Shown in pieces: positions 24,135 to 33,156 of a DNA stretch of 63,271 nucleotides. The stretch covers positions 1 through 63,271 of the forward strand of contig CAYUWG010000017.1 in assembly GCA_964448285.1 (NCBI GenBank), given 5' to 3'. The position numbers and the translations under genes are program-made. This stretch comes from CAYUWG01 sp964448285 (GTDB lineage Bacteria > Bacteroidota > Ignavibacteria > SZUA-365). Position 1 is the first letter of the stretch. Every line of letters starts with the position of its first letter. A model generated the notes under the pieces. It was given only the letters and a program-made list of their open reading frames with translations. It was not told the origin of the DNA and did no database searches.

Positions 24135-27100
24135 TCATTGGGTGACAAGAAACGTTGTCCTGCCGCTCACTGGGCCGACAGGCGTTGATACTTCAATGTG
24201 GCAGAAATAAAATCCTTTTGAAAGAGTGATCCCATCGAGAAGTGCGTGGAGCGAGAATTCATTTTTCCCTAAGCGTAATCGCTCAGGGGAAAACGAGCCG
24301 CTATGCACTTCCTTTCCTGTGGAAGAGAAAATTCTCCAGCTGCCAAACGATGGTTGTGTCGCTCCTGTCAGGGAGAATGATAGAACCGAACCGGCATCGA
24401 GTGGATGCGGATAGATTGAAATTCCGTCCAAAGTGTTTCGTGAATTCACGTGAAGGAGCAGTTCATCATCGGAATGAAGCGCGCTGTTGCCTGCTTTGTC
24501 CATCGCATTGTACCGCAGGACGTGATCGCCGTCAGAAAGCTGAGGAGAGAAGTGCATGACAATCGGTTCCGTGCCGTGCGCGCTTGCAATCGACAAACGT
24601 TCATCAGGGAAAACGAGCGCTTCATCGTTCAACGTGATGCGAAAGAGCGAGAACGACTCAGCATCCGTTCTTCCGGCATTGTTTAGAATAAACTCAATCC
24701 TCGGTGATGGAATGACCGAGGCGTGTGCACGAGCGATGTTACCATCGATCCGTACTTCGAGTGATGGCCTGAGTGTATCCCGATCGTAGAAGTACTCGGC
24801 GTGGTTGTTCTCATAGTTCGAATCGGAAAGCGATCGTGCATCGTCGAAAGCGACGCGCAATACTTTGCTTCCATTACTCGGAGTGTTTGGGATCGAAATG
24901 ACAACGGAATCCTCCATGAAGGGAAGGAAGACCTGCCTTGCATTGGAGAATGCAACGATGCCATCGTGCATGTCCTCAATCAGCAGCGCAACGCTGTCCG
25001 TCGGTCGCGTTCCATAATTCGCATATCGGATGTGAAAGCGCAGGCTGTCCTTGGATTGAGGCGGAAGCTTCCTGATCCATGAAGAACGCGTCGCGAGGTC
25101 GGGCGACGTTGGAATCGGAAGACGCACGATAGGATCACCGATCAGCGTGCTGATCTGCTCACCCGAGCGCACTTCAACGGACGAACCGGCGACATCGACC
25201 AGTGCGCGTTTCGCGATGCGATGTGCTTCTCCGATGGAACGTGCGCCCCGGTAAATCGCGCGATAGAATTCGTAGTGAAGGATGCTTTGTGTGGAGAGAA
25301 ATCCGAATGCGGAGTTGCCGATGTACGCGATGGCAGGGCTTGAATCGGGAAGGACGAACAACTCACTGAACGAGAGCATGTCGGACTCAGCGAAGCGACC
25401 ACTCGAACAGCCGAAGTCCGTAACGAGCGATGCGCGGTTGAACCGGTTGCGAAGCTGCGTTTCGGACGTGATGGAATTATCCCAGCGTTGCGAAGCGCTG
25501 TGACCGATGAACGATATCACGGCGGCCCCTTCACGGATCGTGCTGTCCACGTGCTCTTGTGTGAAAGGCCCGAAGTCACTCGGTGGATCGTTCGTTTTGT
25601 AGAAATGCTTAGCTGCTCCTCCGAAGCGCGGCGACAGAACGAAGTCCTGAGCGATGCGCTCGTTCATCGCACGATATCCGCGCAACGAAGACTCCGGGTC
25701 GGTTGAAGGGCCGCCGGTGAATGCGAGGAATGTCTTTCCCCAGAAGTCGGGCGCCGTTCCGAGGAATGCCTCATGCTTTTTCCGATAGATTTCGATTTCC
25801 TCCGCAAACCGAACCGGCAACCGACCGATTGCTAACGAAGGCACCATGGATTTCTCATCGAACGAAACGAACCAGGAGTCACTCACAGGGAAACCATACG
25901 AAGGAACGATGTTCGTGCGATACTTGCCCTTCTTGTTCTTGTAATCGTACGATGCATCGCCGATGAGCAGCACGTATTCCGGTTTCACCGGCCAGGTCTG
26001 CACGGCATCCGCGAGAAACGATTTGATTGCCTCAGGCTGGAAGTCGCCGTGTGAATAGCGCAAGTATAGTTCATCCACGTCGATCGCGGTCGTCGAAACG
26101 TTGTACGCTTGCTCTATGAAACTCAGATAGGATTTTCCTGCCGGCATAAGTTCACGACTTGTAATCGCGACGTACCGTGCGGGAATTATCTCCGATAGAC
26201 TTACAACCTGCCCGCCTGCCGGAATCATCAGACTGTCAGTGGATGAAACGAAATACTCTGCCTCAGGCGCCGTCTCATCGATAAACGATAAGGTGCTTCC
26301 ATCTTGTTCGAAATCACTGAGCACTGCGTAACGATCGTGCGTTCGTCGCAATAACAGTGACGGCGCGGGAATGTTTTCGATGATTATTTTTCGCGCACCG
26401 GCGATACCATCAGGAATCGAGAAGCGCAGTTTGCCATTTTTCGCTTTCAGGTATCGTGGATATTCGATATCGATCCAGTCGATGGCCGTCATACTGTAGC
26501 CGCCTTGTATGTCGATGCTGTTGATGATGACCGAATCGGTACCGTTCTTCATCTGCGAAGTGGGGATTGACCCGGAAAGAAACACCTGTTCATCCAACGA
26601 AAAGGATTCATCATCCAGCGCAGTGCCGTTGCCGAAGTGTAAAGTCATGCGATGATTCGGTGAGACCGTTTTATCACCCTGGTAGCTTGTGACTTTCGCA
26701 AACAGGTACGCATCTCCATCGGGGTAAAGCTCATCGATGGACAAGGGTATCGACCATCTCTTTCCTGCCGGCAGCAGCGCCATGATCCACGTGTCTTCCG
26801 AAGTCCAATCGGGAAGAACGAGTCGCTGTATGCTGGACGAAAGGAACTGAAGCGAGACGTCCTGCTCGATGTGCATCCGATGCATTGACCAGCGCAATTC
26901 TTCCGCGTTGTCCGAAGGCTGCACGGCTTGAAGAATTCTCTTTGCCGGTGTGTCGTCAATCATGAGGAAGTATGCCGCAGAGTCCGCGTAGCGATTCAGG
27001 TATTCCGGGTAAGGGTCATCCTTTGAAACGGGAAGCGAGCGGTAATCCTGATCCATGTAATTTCTTTCTCCCCAAAAAACGAGGGTGATTCGTCCGATAC

Positions 27101-27410
27101 CATCGGCATCTCTCAAGAGCGCCAGATGCATCGGTACTTCGATGCCTTTGCGAAACAGCTTCACATTCGTGAGCGCGGAGTCTGAAAGCGGAATGCCGCG
27201 TGAAGCAATCCATCGTTGATCGATGCGATAGAGGCCGTCATGCGCGATGTGAAACCTGATAACCGGCTTCGTAAAATCCACCGACGGTACGGGATTGCTT
27301 TGCGCAAGTCTCCCGGCCGTTTCGTGCTTGAATGGCGTTTGCGCAATGAGCACGGTTGACCATGCCATGGCAACGGCGGCGACAATATGGTGGCGGATAC
27401 TATCGGTCAA
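24135..27410 (-). CDS. Gingipain-like C25 cysteine peptidase; PorU (T9SS sortase) candidate
   Basis: 1091 residues from a TTG start with GAAGG eight bases upstream. After a signal peptide (cleavage after LIAQ) comes a large beta-rich N-terminal region, then the C25 peptidase domain with the catalytic pair His637 (VISFIGHSASQRWD) and Cys668 (VTDFGCSSGRF), 31 residues apart. Ig-like segments and a C-terminal domain (ISIYPHPLDAGSVLSFSL) follow. PorU, the sortase that removes T9SS signals and attaches cargo, is a C25 enzyme of this size with such a domain. A plain secreted protease is the alternative. It is co-directional with a receiver and a pseudo-kinase gene. Confidence 0.75.
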   Translation of the reverse strand: MTDSIRHHIVAAVAMAWSTVLIAQTPFKHETAGRLAQSNPVPSVDFTKPVIRFHIAHDGLYRIDQRWIASRGIPLSDSALTNVKLFRKGIEVPMHLALLRDADGIGRITLVFWGERNYMDQDYRSLPVSKDDPYPEYLNRYADSAAYFLMIDDTPAKRILQAVQPSDNAEELRWSMHRMHIEQDVSLQFLSSSIQRLVLPDWTSEDTWIMALLPAGKRWSIPLSIDELYPDGDAYLFAKVTSYQGDKTVSPNHRMTLHFGNGTALDDESFSLDEQVFLSGSIPTSQMKNGTDSVIINSIDIQGGYSMTAIDWIDIEYPRYLKAKNGKLRFSIPDGIAGARKIIIENIPAPSLLLRRTHDRYAVLSDFEQDGSTLSFIDETAPEAEYFVSSTDSLMIPAGGQVVSLSEIIPARYVAITSRELMPAGKSYLSFIEQAYNVSTTAIDVDELYLRYSHGDFQPEAIKSFLADAVQTWPVKPEYVLLIGDASYDYKNKKGKYRTNIVPSYGFPVSDSWFVSFDEKSMVPSLAIGRLPVRFAEEIEIYRKKHEAFLGTAPDFWGKTFLAFTGGPSTDPESSLRGYRAMNERIAQDFVLSPRFGGAAKHFYKTNDPPSDFGPFTQEHVDSTIREGAAVISFIGHSASQRWDNSITSETQLRNRFNRASLVTDFGCSSGRFAESDMLSFSELFVLPDSSPAIAYIGNSAFGFLSTQSILHYEFYRAIYRGARSIGEAHRIAKRALVDVAGSSVEVRSGEQISTLIGDPIVRLPIPTSPDLATRSSWIRKLPPQSKDSLRFHIRYANYGTRPTDSVALLIEDMHDGIVAFSNARQVFLPFMEDSVVISIPNTPSNGSKVLRVAFDDARSLSDSNYENNHAEYFYDRDTLRPSLEVRIDGNIARAHASVIPSPRIEFILNNAGRTDAESFSLFRITLNDEALVFPDERLSIASAHGTEPIVMHFSPQLSDGDHVLRYNAMDKAGNSALHSDDELLLHVNSRNTLDGISIYPHPLDAGSVLSFSLTGATQPSFGSWRIFSSTGKEVHSGSFSPERLRLGKNEFSLHALLDGITLSKGFYFCHIEVSTPVGPVSGRTTFLVTQ

Positions 27411-27457
27411 ATGAAAACCTTCGATGCGTTACGCAGTCCGTTCCCGGACCTGCGATA

Positions 27458-27465
27458 CAAAGCTA
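27458..27465 (-). promoter_or_regulatory. -7 box of a Bacteroidota-type promoter for the C25 peptidase unit
   Basis: On the minus strand TAGCTTTG (TAnnTTTG) lies 48 bases before the TTG start. No good TTTG partner is seen 19-21 bases upstream, so this is weaker than the other promoter calls. Confidence 0.4.
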
Positions 27466-27649
27466 TCCACAACAGTTGCGCAAGGGAAGCATAGTTTTCA
27501 TCGGCGTCGAAAAAATTGCAGAGAAAGAAATGCACGAGGTTGAGTATTCCTTGTGATTTCAAAAAAAAGAAAGCCTTGCTGGTCTGGTACTCGGATTGTA
27601 CGAATCCGTGGGGCGGGTGTCCGCCATGCCTTAATGTGAGGACCGATTC

Positions 27650-30070
27650 ATGACAAGAAATACTGCCGCTCTTCTCCTCGTTTTTCTCTTGACCGCGATG
27701 CACGCATCATTCGGCCAGACACGGTATGCGGTGAGAGACGGCTCCTGGAATTCGATAAGCACCTGGTCAACGTCATCGGGAGGTTCGAGTGGTGCATCCG
27801 TTCCGACATCCTTGAATGATGTCTATATCGGCGAGGGTTCGAGAGGGCACTTCATTACCATTCCCTCCGGATATTCCGCTGCCTGTAAGAATCTTTTCAT
27901 GGGAAACTCAGGCTCGAGCAAAGAAGCAACGCTTACATTCTCTGCGTCCTCCAGTGCTTTGACGGTGAACGGCGACCTTATCATCTACGGCCCGAATGGG
28001 AATAAGGAGAGAGAGTTATTCGTCAATGACGGGACGTTGAACGTGACGGGATCATTGACGCTCAACATGGATCAAAGTGGCACTCAAAACAATCGGAACT
28101 CCCGGTTATTCATCGGTAACGGTATCGTGACGGTCAGCGGTGATTTGGTATTCTATAACATCTTATGGAGCAATCCTCTGCAAGCAGTAGTCGATATGAG
28201 CAACGGAACCGGAAGGCTCAACATCGGTGGAGCGTTCACGGTGAATTACGATGTTGGAACATTCAATTCGAGTACGACGAGCACAGTGCATTTCCAGAGT
28301 AGTTCGCCGCAAACGATTCCCACCGGCATCAGCCAGATCGTTTTCAATCACATTCTCACGAACAATACTTCCTCCACAGGAATCGCGATTGCGAATCCGA
28401 TCACAACCTCCAATGTGACGGGTAACATCGAGGTTCAAAGTGGACTTTTCCGAAATGGAGGAAACGCGATTGCAGGCAACGCCTCCCGATCGTTCGTGCT
28501 CTCTGACGGTGCGACACTCCAACTTGAAGGCACGTCAACGATGGTCACGGGATTCGGGACGAAAACATTCGCATCGACATCGACGGTCGATTACTCCGGC
28601 TCAGACCAAACCGTGACGGCAGAGAGTTATGGGAATCTGAAGCTGAGCGGTTCGGGCACGAAGACGATGCCTGCGGCCGCGCTGTCGCTGCCCGGTTCTT
28701 TTACGATGGATGGTTCGGCTACTGCGACATTAGCTGGTGACCTGACGGTGAATGGTGCAACGACAATGCTCAGTTCGTCATCACTGAATCTCGGCAGCGA
28801 TGACGTTGAATTCAATGGTAACCTCACCGTGAATGGTTCTCTCTCCGGCGGGACTTCTTCACTGACTTTCTCAGGCTCAAGCGGACAACAGACGATCAGC
28901 GGCTCAGGCACAATCAGTTTGTATGACCTCACGTTCGATAATTCATCCGGCGTTTCGATTGAGAATGACGTCACAGTAAGTGGGTCGATGACTCTTTCCG
29001 ATGGGATGATCACACTCGACGATGCAACGGTTCATCTTGAATCGACGGCAACCTTATCAGGCACCAGCGATCAGCGATACTTCGTCACATCCGGCAACGG
29101 CGCATTGAAACGGAATGTATCTTCGTCGGCCGTATCGTTCCCCATTGGGACGAGCACGTCGTATGCGCCGGTCTCGCTGACGAATAGTGGGACCACCGAC
29201 AACTACAGCGTTCGCGTGCAATCCTCGTTCGATAATTCGCCTCCGGGCAACAATCATGTGAATTTGCAATGGACCATTGCAGAAGACCTGAGCGGCAACA
29301 GCAACCTTGCGATGTCGATGCAATGGAACGCCTCTGATGAAAGCTCAGGCTTCAGCCGTTCGAGCACAGTGTACCTCGGTTTGTGGGAAGGCTCGTACTG
29401 GACGATGACGCAAGGTTCCGTAAGCGGCTCTGATCCTTATACGCTTGCGGTATCGGGCATCACCGGTGTCGGTGCTTTCATTGTCGGTAATGACGTTCCC
29501 CTTCCGGTCGAGCTTGTGACGTTCACCGCCGTAACGAACGACGGAACGGTAATGCTTCGCTGGAAAACAGAATCGGAATTGAGCAATGCCGGATTTGAGA
29601 TTCATCGGTCGTTGGACAAAGCCGCCTGGGACGTCACCGGATTCGTTTACGGTCACGGCTCGACCGCCGAACCGCAGGATTATGAATTCACCGATGAGAT
29701 CGACGAGCGCGCGCTTCGTGCCGGACGCATCTTCTACCGCTTGAAGCAAATCGATCGCAGCGGGGACTTTCGATATTCCGAAGTCCTCGATGTCACCATC
29801 GGCAAACCTGTATTAGATTTTTACGGTGCATACCCCAACCCAACAAGACAGACCGCGATGATCCGTTTCTCGATTCCCGAGGCGATGCCCGTGACACTCA
29901 CAGTGACCGACATGCTTGGTCGTGAAGCGTTGCACGTTTTCGCCGGACAGAAAGAAGCAGGAACGCATTCCGTCGTTGCGAAAATGGATGCGCTCACTCC
30001 CGGCATGTATCTGTGCAGATTGATTGCGGGAAGAACGCAGCGTTCGATACTCATTCGCATCGTTCGATAG
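27650..30070 (+). CDS. Secreted beta-strand repeat protein with T9SS sorting domain
   Basis: 806 residues with signal peptide MTRNTAALLLVFLLTAMHA. The N-terminal part (GSWNSISTWSTSSGG, then VPTSLNDVYIGEG) resembles the G8-like opening of surface proteins, and is followed by about 350 residues of short repeated strands (LTVNGDLII, LTVNGSLSGGTSSLTFSGSS) suggesting a beta-helix or adhesin-like stalk. The shared module (PVELVTFTAV, LRWKTESELSNAGFEIHRS) and a T9SS domain (AYPNPTRQTAMIRFSIPEA ending ILIRIVR) close it. It is likely a surface adhesin or matrix protein. GAGG lies upstream of the ATG. Confidence 0.83.
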   Translation: MTRNTAALLLVFLLTAMHASFGQTRYAVRDGSWNSISTWSTSSGGSSGASVPTSLNDVYIGEGSRGHFITIPSGYSAACKNLFMGNSGSSKEATLTFSASSSALTVNGDLIIYGPNGNKERELFVNDGTLNVTGSLTLNMDQSGTQNNRNSRLFIGNGIVTVSGDLVFYNILWSNPLQAVVDMSNGTGRLNIGGAFTVNYDVGTFNSSTTSTVHFQSSSPQTIPTGISQIVFNHILTNNTSSTGIAIANPITTSNVTGNIEVQSGLFRNGGNAIAGNASRSFVLSDGATLQLEGTSTMVTGFGTKTFASTSTVDYSGSDQTVTAESYGNLKLSGSGTKTMPAAALSLPGSFTMDGSATATLAGDLTVNGATTMLSSSSLNLGSDDVEFNGNLTVNGSLSGGTSSLTFSGSSGQQTISGSGTISLYDLTFDNSSGVSIENDVTVSGSMTLSDGMITLDDATVHLESTATLSGTSDQRYFVTSGNGALKRNVSSSAVSFPIGTSTSYAPVSLTNSGTTDNYSVRVQSSFDNSPPGNNHVNLQWTIAEDLSGNSNLAMSMQWNASDESSGFSRSSTVYLGLWEGSYWTMTQGSVSGSDPYTLAVSGITGVGAFIVGNDVPLPVELVTFTAVTNDGTVMLRWKTESELSNAGFEIHRSLDKAAWDVTGFVYGHGSTAEPQDYEFTDEIDERALRAGRIFYRLKQIDRSGDFRYSEVLDVTIGKPVLDFYGAYPNPTRQTAMIRFSIPEAMPVTLTVTDMLGREALHVFAGQKEAGTHSVVAKMDALTPGMYLCRLIAGRTQRSILIRIVR

Positions 30071-30131
30071 AAAAGCTACGGCTGCAATACAGTCGCATCG
30101 TTCGATAGAGAAGCTACGGCTGCAATACAGT
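30056..30131. repeat. 38-base tandem duplication at a convergent gene junction
   Basis: Bases 30056-30093 and 30094-30131 are two adjacent copies differing at one position (TAGAAAAG against TAGAGAAG). Each copy holds the end of the plus-strand gene (ATCGTTCGATAG) and the reverse of the end of the minus-strand gene (CTACGGCTGCAATACAGT). Both genes keep their stop codons. Confidence 0.93.
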
Positions 30132-33100
30132 GATATCGACGCGGTTGTTTTTCGCGCGTCCTTCCGGCGTCGTGTTCACCGCGATCGGGCGACGTGAGCC
30201 GAACGCCTGAACCTGAATCTTCGACCGGATCACACCTTTGCTGATGAGGTATTGCAGTGCTCGGTTCGCGCGTGACTCGGAGCGTTCCTGGTTCTCTTGA
30301 AACGAGCCGAAGTTGTCCGAGTGTCCCTCGATGCGAATCAAAAAGTTAGGATTGTTCTTCCACGTTTCGGCAACTCGATCGAGATACTCGATAGTCGATT
30401 GATCGAGCGTTCGCTTTCCCAAATCGATCGGCAGGTTTGCGAGAGTTCCAATCCGCACGGGTTGCAACTGTCGGGCTACAGGCTCCTTCGATGGTTCTTT
30501 CGGGCGAACCGTTGTCGTGTCGCGCGTAGGCTGTGGAATGATCGTCGGCGGAATCGTATCGGCCGCTGCAATTTCGACCGGTATTTTTCTCGGAGTCAAA
30601 AGAAAATCCAATCCCGTGACGATGTCGCCGGAAGGTGTCGAGCGAACAGTGAAGTTATGGATCGCAGGTTCGGGATTGAGACGAAGGGCGTTAAGCTGCT
30701 CTGCACTCAGTTCTGCTGTGTATGTGCCCGGCGGGAGTCCGAAGAACGTAAACGTTCCATCATGAAAGGAAATCGTTTGGTCGATGAAGCGTCCGTCTTT
30801 TCGCTTCAACGTTACCGTCATTCCGCTTTGGCCTTGAATTCCCTGATCGGTGACCCGCGAAATGGAGCCGCTCGTCTCGCCGCCGATGTAGATCGGAAGT
30901 TTGATCGCTTTGAATCGATTCGGATCCGTGACGAATACGAGCGACCGGTACTGCGGTCTGTATGCCGGGTCGCTGAGGTTGTGCGGATCGATTTCGAGGA
31001 GATACGTGTGATACGGTTGGAGATCGACGATGCGCGTGCGGTCGGAAGCCTGGTCATACACGCGCCCGCCCGTGATGTGAATCGGAATGCGCGACGAAAC
31101 GGATTCCTCAGAAGACTCGAACCGTCCATTGCCATTTGCATCGAAGAAGGGGATGAAACTCACGGCGCTTCGTCCGACCCAGTTTCGATGATCGAAAACG
31201 AGATCACCGTAACCGGCGTCGTAGCCGAGGCTTCCACGCGCGGTTTGGTTCAGCGATGTTATCGTTCCGAAAACATCGGCACGCGATTGGAATTGCGCCC
31301 AAGGCGTAATAATGCGCAACTGCAATTGTGCGCCATCCCGCTTGGTGATCATGTTCCGGTAATACGAGGCGGATAGCCAGGTGTCGCCAAAGAGCTGAAT
31401 ATCCACGGATGCACGAAGATTGCTGAATCGCTTAATCTGCTGGTCGAATTCAATGACGGGTTTGAGAATGATTGAACGGGTAATCCATTGAATCACGGTG
31501 AGCGCATGCTCAACGACGTTCATGCGCAGCGTCTCTTCGCTGCGGCTCCAACCGATGCGGGAGTTCAGAATGAATTGCGTCGAGCGAAGAGAACTCGTAA
31601 GGAAGAAGGAAGCGAATCCATTCGCACGAGCGTGTTGACTGTACTCTGCGGCTGATACCTGAAACGTTGTCGTAGCAAAAGAGCCGCCGAACGGAACCGT
31701 GAGTACAAGGCGTTTCTCGTCGATGAATTCTGACGGATTGAGAAAAGGATTCCTTGCAATGCGCGTGTATGCCCCGAAGGCGTTCACCGAATGCGGTGTC
31801 CCAGCAGAGAGCGAGAATCGTCCGTGGAGATTGTGGATGTATTCCGTGGAAAGGAGGAAGTCGTCACGAATCCGTGCCTGAACGGTCGCGAAGGGTTGCA
31901 AACCTCCTACGCCTGTACGATCGACATACTGGACGCCGGCAGCGACCGTGAATCGATGGGAAAGCCCGAGCGTAGCTTGTGCAAGTCCAAAGGGGCGATT
32001 ATCCGCATACAGCAACTGGCCGCCCGTAAGGTTGTATTCAAAAACTCCGCGAGGCAGGTACTGATAGGGGATCGTTACGGATTTCTCGTTCACCGCGACG
32101 GAGCCGTCTTCGTCATAGCTGATGATCTTGAATAACGATGTTCCATAAGAAGTGGGGACAGTGAACGAATAGCGACCGTCTGAGTCCGCCTTTGTGAACG
32201 CGATGAGTTTGTTGTTCTGGTATAATTCCACTTCTGCTGACGGTTTCGTTATGTCTTCGATAGTGATTTCATCGAACTCCGTTCGCTGCTGAATGGGAGC
32301 ATTGGACAGTTGAACTCCACGCACGGCAAAGTACCGACCAAGGTTCGTCGCGAGATGTCCCGCCTGCATTTGTCTGAACAACGGCGATGCATCGGTATAG
32401 TACCGCCATCGCCAGGGCACGAGATTCCAATCGATAGGCTTCAGGGAGTTGCCATTGAGAAAAGCTTGCGCGTCACCGCCGAGTAATTCTCCACCAAGTC
32501 CGACTCCATAGGAGATAATCTCGTCCTTGAAACCGGGAGTGCGATTGCTGTAACCGAAATTCCAATCCATCATTGCACCGCCGAACCATCGCTTCTCTCT
32601 CAGGAAATATTCATCTGCGACAAACGCATTGCGCGGTTCGGCAAGGATCTCCCTCGCTCGCTGACGTTCGGCTCGGACAGTTACAGGGAGGCGATGGGAA
32701 GTCGTAAGGAAAAGCGTGAGGCTGAGTTCATCGAACGAACAGTAGAGTCCGAACAGTGCTCCAAGCTGGGTAACATTCAGATACAGATCATTCTCAAACT
32801 GAAAGATGTTCATCCTGTCGAGTGGATGAGCCGTTGAGCCAAGCTCCGCAAGCGGTGGTTCTGCCTGTATCGAATACCGCAGGTCTTTGCGCAGGAAAAA
32901 TCCTGAGATGCTTTGCTTTTGTGGCTCGAAGGCGGCTTCGATTTCAAGCTTGGAGAAGAACGCTTGCATCGGGAGAAAGAGCGTATCGCCCGCTAAAAAT
33001 GCCGTGAGGTCGAATGAGGTCGTCGTCCCAAGAATGTGTGTTCGCACGACAATCTCTTCTCCCTTGTGCTGCTGTCCGTTCTGTGCCGACACGGTTTTGA

Positions 33101-33146
33101 GGAACGCGAAGGCAAGGAGCGCGAAGAACAATGCAGCGCGTACCAT
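30114..33146 (-). CDS. Usher-like outer-membrane barrel fused to an OmpA peptidoglycan-binding domain
   Basis: 1010 residues. Signal peptide (MVRAALFFALLAFAFLKTVSA), an N-terminal domain of about 170 residues, then a barrel interrupted by a usher-plug-like Ig segment (AEVELYQNNKLIAF, TVPTSYGTSLFKIISYDEDG, PYQYLPRGVFEYNLTGGQL). The barrel is followed by small beta domains (FFDANGNGRFESSEE; GTFTFFGLPPGTYTAEL), a Pro/Thr linker, and an OmpA C-terminal domain at 897-1010 (RIEGHSDNFGSFQENQERS, RANRALQYLISKGV, GRAKNNRVDITV). Ushers secrete and assemble chaperone-delivered pilins. The chaperone-like gene lies 10 bases upstream. The OmpA fusion would tie the assembly platform to peptidoglycan; I know of no classical usher built this way. 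Confidence 0.78.
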   Translation of the reverse strand: MVRAALFFALLAFAFLKTVSAQNGQQHKGEEIVVRTHILGTTTSFDLTAFLAGDTLFLPMQAFFSKLEIEAAFEPQKQSISGFFLRKDLRYSIQAEPPLAELGSTAHPLDRMNIFQFENDLYLNVTQLGALFGLYCSFDELSLTLFLTTSHRLPVTVRAERQRAREILAEPRNAFVADEYFLREKRWFGGAMMDWNFGYSNRTPGFKDEIISYGVGLGGELLGGDAQAFLNGNSLKPIDWNLVPWRWRYYTDASPLFRQMQAGHLATNLGRYFAVRGVQLSNAPIQQRTEFDEITIEDITKPSAEVELYQNNKLIAFTKADSDGRYSFTVPTSYGTSLFKIISYDEDGSVAVNEKSVTIPYQYLPRGVFEYNLTGGQLLYADNRPFGLAQATLGLSHRFTVAAGVQYVDRTGVGGLQPFATVQARIRDDFLLSTEYIHNLHGRFSLSAGTPHSVNAFGAYTRIARNPFLNPSEFIDEKRLVLTVPFGGSFATTTFQVSAAEYSQHARANGFASFFLTSSLRSTQFILNSRIGWSRSEETLRMNVVEHALTVIQWITRSIILKPVIEFDQQIKRFSNLRASVDIQLFGDTWLSASYYRNMITKRDGAQLQLRIITPWAQFQSRADVFGTITSLNQTARGSLGYDAGYGDLVFDHRNWVGRSAVSFIPFFDANGNGRFESSEESVSSRIPIHITGGRVYDQASDRTRIVDLQPYHTYLLEIDPHNLSDPAYRPQYRSLVFVTDPNRFKAIKLPIYIGGETSGSISRVTDQGIQGQSGMTVTLKRKDGRFIDQTISFHDGTFTFFGLPPGTYTAELSAEQLNALRLNPEPAIHNFTVRSTPSGDIVTGLDFLLTPRKIPVEIAAADTIPPTIIPQPTRDTTTVRPKEPSKEPVARQLQPVRIGTLANLPIDLGKRTLDQSTIEYLDRVAETWKNNPNFLIRIEGHSDNFGSFQENQERSESRANRALQYLISKGVIRSKIQVQAFGSRRPIAVNTTPEGRAKNNRVDITVLQP

Positions 33147-33156
33147 CGATACTGTG

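Noticed and set aside
27592..27626. Two short hairpins in the leader of the T9SS cargo gene as a riboswitch
   Set aside because: Stems of 5-6 pairs without conserved loops of any known riboswitch; no basis for a call.
30056..30131. Repeat pair as an attachment site or CRISPR-like unit
   Set aside because: Only two directly adjacent copies with no spacers and no integrase nearby; each copy is made of the ends of the two flanking genes, so a simple tandem duplication explains it.
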